A stretch of 64,000 bases of DNA from the NCBI GenBank assembly GCA_021229015.1, contig CM037788.1, positions 41,731,810 through 41,795,809 of the forward strand. Reading direction: 5' to 3'. Each line of letters starts with the position of its first letter. Position 1 is the first letter of the stretch. The position numbers and the translations under genes were made by a program. The notes under the pieces were generated by a model that worked only from the letters and a program-made list of their open reading frames with translations, was not told the DNA's origin and made no database searches. Below, piece by piece: positions 24,391-34,600 of the stretch. Origin of the DNA: Solen grandis. Lineage: Eukaryota > Mollusca > Bivalvia > Adapedonta > Solenidae.

Positions 24391-25503
24391 TTTATAAAAC
24401 AGAAGTTCCAGACAGTAGACCTATATCACTCTTTGGACTTCATTTCACGGACAGAGATTTCATTTTCTTTTTTTCATTTCATTAATTAATCAGTCATAAA
24501 CCACGATCTCATGTCCCCTGCAGAAAGAGGTCCTAGATCCGCCTCTGTTAATAGATACATCACAACAGGGCGGAGTTGTAAATGGCTATGATTATAGCCA
24601 TGGGGATTACTTTTCACATCACAAGTTGAGATTTGTTTCCACCTATGTATCTCGTTCGCCGTATTCTAAAATTACACAACGTAGATAGCTTTCAGCCAAA
24701 TTAGATGGGGGCCACTTAGTAAAATTAACATGTACATTACAAAGGAGGGAGATATTTTATTATTATGAGGAAGATTTAAAACAACTACACATAATACATC
24801 GGCCCAACATCGGTCGAACCTCGGCAGATTACGAACTTTTAGCATAGACAATATCGGTTCGACATCGGCCCTACATCGGTAGAATTTGCCTGTACTCTAT
24901 CGTGTAATTCGGCCCGATATGAGTTAATGCTGAGACATTCAGAAACTATAATAGTTATTATATTTGAATCTTACATTATTCGGCGTAGCTGTTTTTTATC
25001 TCACGTTTGACCTAAATACGGATGATGCCGCAAGTTAGGGTCAAATGAATATTTGAACGATTTTCATTGGTAGAAAACACCTATGCTTAGGGGAAAAGGT
25101 TACGCTCAATTGTTTATAGAGATGACAACAAACTGAGATGTATGCTTGACAGCTTCATATTCAAGGAATATTAATAAAGTAATCGGATCGAATTCCAATT
25201 TCTTTGATAAATATTTAGTTGTTTTATCAAAGTTCTGCTCTAAGATGCACATGGGACCAGTTTCAGTATGAACGTTATAAATTATGGTCCGTTTCATCGT
25301 CTCCATATGACTGAAAGGGGGTTATAAAGAGTTCATTAAACTAATGTTAAATTCGCCGATTGCGGTGGATGGTACGCTTTGCATATTTAAATCCCCATCA
25401 ACATCAAATAAGATACTTTGTGTTTTCTTATATATGTAGCAACACGATATGTCTCTATTTATAGATGACTTCCTAAAAATAATTTCAAATTTAATTCTTT
25501 CAG

Positions 25504-25659
25504 CGGAAAGTGATGCCCTAGTACCATGACGTTCGCGGGCCTCATCGCTGTCTTTTCGGTGACGTTGCTATGGAAACCCATGGCAGCAGAAGAACTTACA
25601 CCAATCAACGAAGATAACCTGAACCCAAACGCTGCCCATGTGTGCCAACTTACAATGAA
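25504..25659 (+). CDS. exon 1 (first coding): signal peptide
   Basis: A ttctttcag acceptor at 25495-25503 suggests an upstream untranslated exon. The ATG at 25526 (context taccATGa) opens [21 protein letters not shown], a hydrophobic signal sequence with likely cleavage after the Ala-Ala. The exon ends ...HVCQLTM plus AA before gtaagt, in phase 2. The first EMI cysteine is in HVC. Confidence 0.85.
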
Positions 25660-28600
25660 GTAAGTTTAAATTTACTCCTTGTAGATTTTTCTTTTGTCAG
25701 CATCGTTGTTGTTTTGGAGTTACCACCACTTCCAGCTTTAAAAAGTGGAGGGAGGCCGAGTGTCCAGGGGCACGCGGGTAGAACCATTGACCTACGTAAG
25801 CCATCTGGGAGCCTTCCCTGCCGGAATTCGAACCCACAGGGGTTGGGATGTTAAGTCAGTGACTTTATTCGCTAACATTTTCTTATCAAGTTTAAACTTA
25901 TTTATTTTTCGTTGATTTGGGGAACAAGTCCTTACAACTTATAATAATCCCTCTGCATGGTTAATGGGTTGGACCAATACTTTGCGCCTGTGAAGTAATG
26001 AAGAACGAACACCCTTAGGATCCGTAATGAGGTATGTTACCACTTGAACCCAGCTCACTCAAAAGGACCAAGTATTATCACTACTAGATAAATTGAAAAG
26101 AAAATGTGGAGAATAAATTATGGTAAGCATTTCTCAGGCAGCTCCAAACGTGGACTCCAGACAGCAGCAACGTCATGGAAAGGTATGAGTTGAAGCGAAA
26201 AGTAACAGATGCGCGGCTTATCGGATGTAATTTCAGTGCCTTGATATACCATGGTCGGTTTACACGTATACTTGTCATTGTAAGACTTTATTTCGGTTTT
26301 TTATTTAGATATAAATACCATAAAACATTTATGGTACAGTAAACGCCAAAGGTACACTCCATAAAAGTTTTTGAGCCAATTAGACAGAACACATATCACG
26401 GATTTAAAGTCATAACATTTACACACGTCTCCCTATATTATCAAATTATTTCAGCCGCTTAATTTCTTGTTAAACGACGCGAAAATAAATAAGTTCAAAC
26501 TAACGAAATGCATTTCTGAATCGATAAAGTTCTCGTACATTTTACAATATCTGAACAGGTGTTTGCTAAACATTTAAGCTATGGACATCCTTATTCCTTG
26601 ATAAGGGTAGGGTCATGTATACTGTAAAGATGGGTGGAAACCATACTCAGTGTGAGGTACATCCCAAGTACCTTCGTTTCAAACTAGAAAATAATCTTAT
26701 TTTCCGAATCTTGCGATTACCCGGGCCTTTCGATTATTCGAGTCTTGCGATTTTTCGATAATTTTATTTTCCCCATCAGACCTCGAAACTTTACTGTGCA
26801 TTGCATACACTATAAAATTATTTGATTTAACACTCCTCCTGTATACTTGAACAATGCTTTATTATTAATTTCTCGCTTTATAAAGTGGCGTGAGGCAACA
26901 AAGGAATCGCCTCCATTGTTCTGTCACGTCACGCCCCGTTATTTTACACATGGTTGACCCAAAGCGATATAGTGGGGATATTCATCGCTTTTAAAGTTAC
27001 CACTGGTTATTATTTCGAATGAAGCAAGACAGACAAAAAGACAGACGGGGAATCCTTGCAACTTTACATTTAAATGTTCAAGTTTGACAAGTTGACAGGG
27101 ACATGATTCATTAACTGATTGACGTGTATAATCTACATCTACTTCCCGAATGATGACGTTATCAACATCGGATCTATATTAAGTGGGGGCAGTGTGCCAA
27201 GGCAGACGAACGTATATGTATAAATGTTTTTTCCATTGACAAAATGAAGGAAGAACTAAGGATTTAAATATACAATAGTTCCTTTGTTTCAGACCAATAA
27301 GCGATGTGCGTATTTTATATTCAAATTTATATCTTTATCATTAAATGGCATTTAGGAAGTAAAATCTAAAGCACTAGTTAAGTGTTTTTATTTTTATTTT
27401 ATTTTTTTAGTTTAAGGAACTGTTTGCTTTATTTATAGTTGCCTAGTAGGAAAAAAAGAGTTTATTTCTCCAGCAATTTTAGGTCTGTGCACGACAATAT
27501 AAGAACTTGACCAAGTTCGAACACATACAAATTGAATGCAGATTCTAGAAGTGGGCGTTTTTGTTCTTCTCCTTGAAAGACTGAGATGATATAGGATGTA
27601 GCCAGTATAAATATTCATAATTATAAGCCTGTGAAGGATTCCGTGGTCCAGTGGTTACGTATTTGACTGCGGATCCGAAGGTTGTGGGTTCGAACTCCTT
27701 TGGTTCAAGCAATTTTCATGGTATTTCCATGCGCAAAGTACTAGTCCAGCCAAATAACCGTAGAGAAGGATTATTTTAAGTTATAAGAATTAGTTTCCCA
27801 ATCGACGTAATTTATATATAAATTAAACTATTTTGCTGCTGACAAGCCCAGTAAAGCAGTCACCTGATTTAAATTCAGCCATCCTGGTACAACGCTTATA
27901 CTTAAATACTTAGGGATGTATTTTATAGATACGTCGGAAAGTATTTTATCATTCTTTTTTTCCTAATAAATGAATATATAGATATAAATGTTACTTTTCA
28001 GTAAGTTAAATGTAATATCAACTTAGTCAAGACTCGATTACAAATTATGTATATTTGCTAATTAAACTTTTGAATTATGGAATGTTATAATATTTTTCTA
28101 TAACTTTAAGCAAAATTTGGTGAAATTCGAACCAATATAAATAGGCTATTCCCCGTTAATGTCTTGTCTGAAAATACTGGTGAATAACAAATGTTAAAAC
28201 CGAGACAACCTTGGTAGACTTGCAGGCGCGTACCATGCATAAGCACGTACGCCATTGAGTGTAATCTTAAGTTTAACCACACCTTTAGCGTAAAATTCAG
28301 AATGATGATCTGGTGCTATACACGGCGTATGGGTTATATCTGTAATTTTTAATGAGGGATCGGAGTCACGTTTTGGAAACCCAATTCCGTACCTGTATTG
28401 TATGACAAGTGTTGATAAATAGAACAAGAAAGTGAAATAGGTTATATAGGTTTAAAATTAGGTAAGAGGAGCAGCTAAAGTGATTTTAATATTGCATATT
28501 ATTTTATTGTTCAGTGGCACAGCTGTACCGACATGTTACGTTCTAAAAATAGCAACATGATGTCATGGAAAGCCTGACTGGTTTTATTAATTTTCTCGAG

Positions 28601-31600
28601 TATTCATAGACAACCAAACCACAAATAAGTTCTTGTCATCCCCATGAATATTAATTAATTCCGTGAAGATTATAATTTATTTGGTAAATCCCCTTGAGTA
28701 GCGCTTAGTGAAGTCTAGCTATAAATTATCCTGACTTGACGTCGCTATAACACTAATATAATATTGTCATGACGGTAAACTCAACCACAACAGGTCTGCA
28801 AAGAAGTCAGTTGGAAAAAAAATGGGTTTTCACCTGTATTTTTGACTCACTGACAGCATACAAATAATGGAATTTTAGCTTGGTTGTTTTTATAGAAAGT
28901 AAAAAGGCTGAGGTATTGTCATCATTCTGGTGTCTTCGTCGTCGTCCTTGGCGGCGTGGGCGTCCTGAAAAGCTTTAACCTTGACCATGAATTCTAAACT
29001 ATTAAACCATCTGTCATCAAGTTTCACACATACTTGTTTACTATCACAAGGGCTACATTCCCGTCAGGGCCAAACCTCTTAGGTTTTTATGTTCATTTTG
29101 ACCAAATACATCTCCCTTTAAAATATATTGTGAAACCCTTCAACATTGGCCATAACTGAACTATTAAACATTCTGTCATCAAACATTATATACTTGTTCA
29201 CTATCGCAAGGGCTACATTCTCACAAAGTGCCATAACTCTTAAGCCAATTTTGACAAAATTTATCCCCATTAAAACAAAAACAACAAACAGACGAGCATT
29301 GGCATCTGCATGCGGTGGTCTTGTTTTGTGAATACCGGATAGGAAAAAAGCGTGCGCTCTACAGTATATAAATGATGCATATATTTGGGTATCAGATTTC
29401 AAGTATTTCTTTCTTTCATTTTCTTTCATGTTGTGGTACGTAGAATCACTTCAACAATTATAAGGAATTACATTCATTGCAAATGAGCATTACTCACCCA
29501 ATTATAATATTCAAACGTCCGGGAGAATGTCGCATACGAGAGGTAAAGAATTAATTGTGTTAAATGACGCATCCGAGAGGTAAAGACTTCATTGTGCTAA
29601 TTTACGCATCCGAGAGGTGAAGCATTGATTGTGTAAAATTACGCATCCGAGAGGTAAAGACTTAATTGTATAAAAAGAGGCATTCGAGAGGTAAAGTCTT
29701 TGTCTTGTAATATGACCTATCCGAGACGTAATTGTTTAAAAAGAGGCATTCGAGAGGTAAAGTCTTTATCTTGTAATATGACCTATCCGAGACGTAAAGA
29801 CTTAATCGTGTAAAATTACGCATCCGAGAGGTAAAGACTTAATTGTATAAAACGACGCATCCGAGACGTAAAGACTTAATCGTGTAAAATTACGCATCCG
29901 AGAGGTAAAGACTAATTGATAAAACGACGCATCCGAGAGGTAAAGACTTAATTGTATAAAACGGCGCATCCGAGAGGTAAAGACTTAATTACATAAAATG
30001 AGGTCACTAAGATGTTGTTTATCAAATCGGTAAAATGACGTATCCAAGAGGGAAACAATTTGATGTGTAAAATGGACGTATCTACGAAGTATTATGTTGA
30101 ATGTGTAATATGTAAATAGTTATTTAACAGATTGCAGTATGTGAAGAAACCGCAATCTGATACAAGGGCAGCCATTGTTTGTTGACAAGTCGTATTTTTC
30201 CCACCGGCAACCTTTTGATAGATGTGTGTTGTGATCACTGTTTGGGGTGTCCTAAAATATCTTAAAATATAAGCGATGTTCTTGGTTACACAGTGTGTAA
30301 TATTTTTATGATCACCCTACTTATCCACGTGCATATATTAATGATAGACATTCCTTTTGCTATTGCCTTCGTTATTTGGCATGTACGTTGATTTTTATGT
30401 CCGTATTTAGGGGAGATTTAACAACCCCCATGGTTACAAATGCCAAGACTGGCTTCATACTGACCAACTCTTTTTGTCAAATCATGCGAAAACACGAAAC
30501 AATCTGCACCATTCAGAATGATTATCTTGTTTTATTTTTTTACAGTGAGACATATACCCAACTGGAGTCGTATATAATGTATGGCAGAGAGAAAACTTAT
30601 ACTTGGTGTCTTTCATTTAATCCAAGATGTACAGAATACAGGTATGTTTATCATTTTCATCATCAACTACTTCTTCGTCACCCAGACCAGGGACTCTATA
30701 TGCACAGTGATATGAAACGCATGCTATCAGTAATATGTTCGCCTCGATACGTTCAGGTGTCGGCCATTTTGGTATTTTTCCGGCTTTCTTTTTTGGAACT
30801 TAACGGTTTATTGCTTGTAAATTTTCGTTGATTCGCTTACTATTTGTAATCTAAAACCAAGAACATCGTAACTGAAAATAACGATTTAACGTGTGTATTT
30901 CTAATACATTTTCAAAATCATATGAATAATGCTTCTTTTTGATCAAATTTATTTGCATCAAGCACATTTAATCCAGCTGTTCGAGTTCAATACAAAATGC
31001 ATATATATAGAAACGCGGAATGATGCAATTCGGCCTAAAAGTTATATGTAATGTGTTAAATATAAGAAAATATGTGATGGTTATACGAAACCGGAAACAG
31101 CTGTTTGAGCATAATGTCATATGATAAAACAGAAGTATATATGTTTCTTATAGGTGGCTAATCGTCATTCGTAATTAGCACTAATCAATGTTAGTAAGAA
31201 ATATTTTAGGTTCCTATTGTACCTTTAAGGAATGAGTGTCTTACATGAAATTTTAATTTGGAGACTTCACTTAATATGATAATGACGTTATTCAAAGCTT
31301 TAGTAATTTATCTATACGGTAACTTGTCCTTAATCTGAGCATCATACATGATTCGAAGTATATTCCAAATCCCTGTGCGGTGAAACGATCAGCACATGAA
31401 GGAAACTACCCCCAGTTTTCCGAAAATTGCGATTGTCCGAACATTTTATTATCCTATCAATCTTCGTTATATGGCAGTTTCAATAATATGTAAAAATTAT
31501 AATATATCCTGATGTAAATGTGTAAGAATAACTCAACGTTTTTTTTTCAGGCTTATAAATGAAACTAGGTGTTGACTTTGTTGTTGTTGTTGTTAATACA

Positions 31601-34600
31601 GTTTGATTTACATTGCTTTATTAATTTTTTTCAGAATTTATTCAAGAACATCTTATCGTATAGCGAACAAAGTAAGGCAACGGAAAAAGTACTACTGCTG
31701 TGATGGTTATAAGGCAACACAAGGCCTCAGCTACTGCACGCGTATGTGTACAAATTCTCACTCAACACATTAAATGGCAAATAAAAACCCTGTTTAACTC
31801 CTGATCACTTTTTAACTCGAATTTTCGAAAAATAAGTAGAAATATCCTACTTTTACGAGCATCGCCGTTCGCGTCCGGGTCGGTTAAAGTTTTGCTGCAA
31901 ATTAATAATTTTTAATGTACGTATCTTAGTAAAGAAATATGCTTCGCTTCTTGATTTTTTACTTCAGGTATTAAACAAACATAAGAAAGCTTTGAAACGT
32001 TTTGGAACATTTGGCATCGGTTATTGTGACCGGACATTAATGTACAATTGAATACTGTTACTATCTTACTATTTTTGAGCCCCCCACCATCCCCGAACCC
32101 CCAACCCGCCCCTTCCATCCATCCCCTCCACCCCTCTCCGCAATTATGTCATTTTTCATTTTCTTCACATTAAAATTATTCCAACAGGATATACACCTAA
32201 ATGGACACCAGGTTGGGAAAGTCCCTTCTATCGTCAGATTTGCCATAAAATACTTTCGAAGAATACAGACTAATATACGGTAAAACCTCGCTTTAAGACC
32301 ACCTAGGAATTAAGACCACCTCGCTATTAGGACCACACATTTTCAAACAATTTATGTCTTGTCCTGACTGTATTGGTAAAATTCACTGTGAATACTCTTA
32401 GCAAGAACCAATGGTGGTCTTATTAGCGAGGTATTACTGTAAACTATTTTATGAGGTGTCCTGCTACTTTTTCACAATGGTCGCTATAGTTTTGCAGCAA
32501 TTAAAATACACCGATATTCCCAATAAAAGACAAGCGTGTGTTAGTACATATAGAGCATCACTTGAAGCCCACTTACTTGACTTTCTCTCTATTTCAGCTC
32601 GTTGTGATGAGGATTGTTACTCCAGTCTAGGACATGGGTTTTGTATACTTCCCGGACTTTGTAAATGTAACCCAGGTTTTCATGGTCGAAACTGCGGATC
32701 CAGTAAGTATTTGGATTTGTCCGCGTGCGTTTCTGTCTGTAAATCCCTTTGTCAATGTACTGTTTATTTGTCGTTTGATTTGTTATCTGTTTGTTCCACT
32801 GTCTCTGCTGACCACTTAGTTGACCCAACTTGAGGTGTTAGACGCTAAAACTGTCAGAATTTCTCAATGCGTTAATCATTGCTCTTATTGCATTTAGTCA
32901 CTGAATGACCACGATTTATGGGGTGGTGTAAGACCGAAGGAATTAAGCAGAGGTGCAGATATTTTCCATTCCATTATGCTTTGCAAATAACAAATAAGGG
33001 ATGTTCCTTCCAGGACTGGTTGGCCTGGTGTTAGAATGATGTGACTGAATGTGGTATCATGCTACTTGTCTTGGACTTGATATCTCAGCGAGACAGTCCT
33101 ATATCTGCCTCTTGTGGACAGATGTCCCCAAATGACTGATATTATGTTGATGGGTCATTAAACCTTACATATAGACACAAAACTATTCCTTGTACAGTCG
33201 TGTGCGTCCTGTTCATTCATAATCCCTAATAATAATTTAAGGTTTGTTAATCTGTTTGTTTGATTGTTTGTTGAGTTTTTCGTCCCTAACGACAGTATTT
33301 CAGTCATTTGGAGACGATAAGAATTTAAGGAATGGTGAACATGGAAATGAAATACATGAACATGGAAAAATGTCCCAATGTGCAAGAATGTTTTGAATGG
33401 TTATTTTTTGGAAGTAGGGTTTCGTTGTGCGTGCTGTATATTCACGATGTTCGTAACCTAATCACGACGGCCATATGACTGACTGTTTTTTACAAAGCAT
33501 TTGAACGCAACACCGTGCATTTTTTCTGCTATGATTATGTTTTAAAAGGGATACAAATGCGTTGGTTTATATTATTACACTTTAGTACGAGTTACTTCCC
33601 TTGTTTCTAGACAAAAACGGACATTTTTTTTTTAATTTCGGTGATATGTTATTGACTTTTATTAAATGTAGAACAATGTATATGAATACTTAAACATGAA
33701 ATAATTGTGAAAAAACGTTTACTAGTACAAAACTGTTTATAATTTTTATTTAACAAAGGATGTAATAACAGATGAAATATGTTAAAGTTTATATAGCGTG
33801 CTTTATTTATCGTGTAAGAATCATCCTTTACATATAGGTGTCCCTAATTACAGAAAATTGTCTTTAATTCCAGAATGTCCAGATGGACAATGGGGGCCGG
33901 ACTGCAGCCAGTCATGTGGATGTTCTGACCATGGGTCATGTGACCCAGAAAATGGAAACTGTGTTTGTCACATTGGTAATTACTATTATGACACGTGACA
34001 GCAGCGGATATAAGGCTAATTAAGCTATTTAATTAACCCATTCCCTCATATAGACTCATTTTGACGCACTCAATAGGTACCACATAAAGCCTGATCTGCA
34101 GAAAACCACAGTTAAACCTTACCAAATTTAATTATAAAGTCCTCATTTCCAGACCATTGAGGAGCAGCGAACAGCATAAAACCTGATCAGCCTGCGAGTT
34201 ACTCGCAGGCTGATCTGGTTTTATGTTGTTCACATAGGTCTTTTCATGGTTTCCTCTATGAGGGAAAGGGTTAAACAAGGCAAAAACTTCCTTCAAACTT
34301 TTAATGGACGCCACGTTTCCCAGACTATAAATTCATGAATATAAATACCAACGAAATTAAAATCCTCGCAGATTCCACGCAATTTATTGCAAACGAAAAT
34401 TAAAGACTTTTCACTCGCATGGTGTAATATGGCATCTCTGTTTTCAAGCTTTTTATGATGATTTTTTTTTCAGGATTCACTGGTCAGGACTGTTCCAGGC
34501 CGTGCACAGATAGCTTTGGCCTACATTGTGTGCACCCGTGTGTCTGTGAGAACAACGCTACTTGTAACAGTATCAACGGGAAATGTACTTGCAGGGCAGG

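Larger units (their letters stand above)
20171..25503. other. intergenic, no confirmed gene
   Basis: No protein-coding exon can be supported. A 16-bp perfect inverted repeat (atctgacatgaattgt at 20561-20576 and its complement at 20620-20635) is followed by a TA run. A relatively GC-richer stretch at 21640-21861 ends in ccgtgagt, a good donor, and could be an untranslated first exon of the gene at 25.5 kb (weak). CG-rich tctcgcga motifs sit at about 23460-23493, and a catcggyc-type repeated motif lies at 24795-24890. Confidence 0.45.

Noticed and set aside
27633..27710. tRNA gene (also at 10532)
   Set aside because: A- and B-box-like sequences are present, but stems do not pair and a SINE body follows.
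29531..30001. CRISPR-like array
   Set aside because: Units are contiguous with no unique spacers, and the context is a eukaryotic intron.
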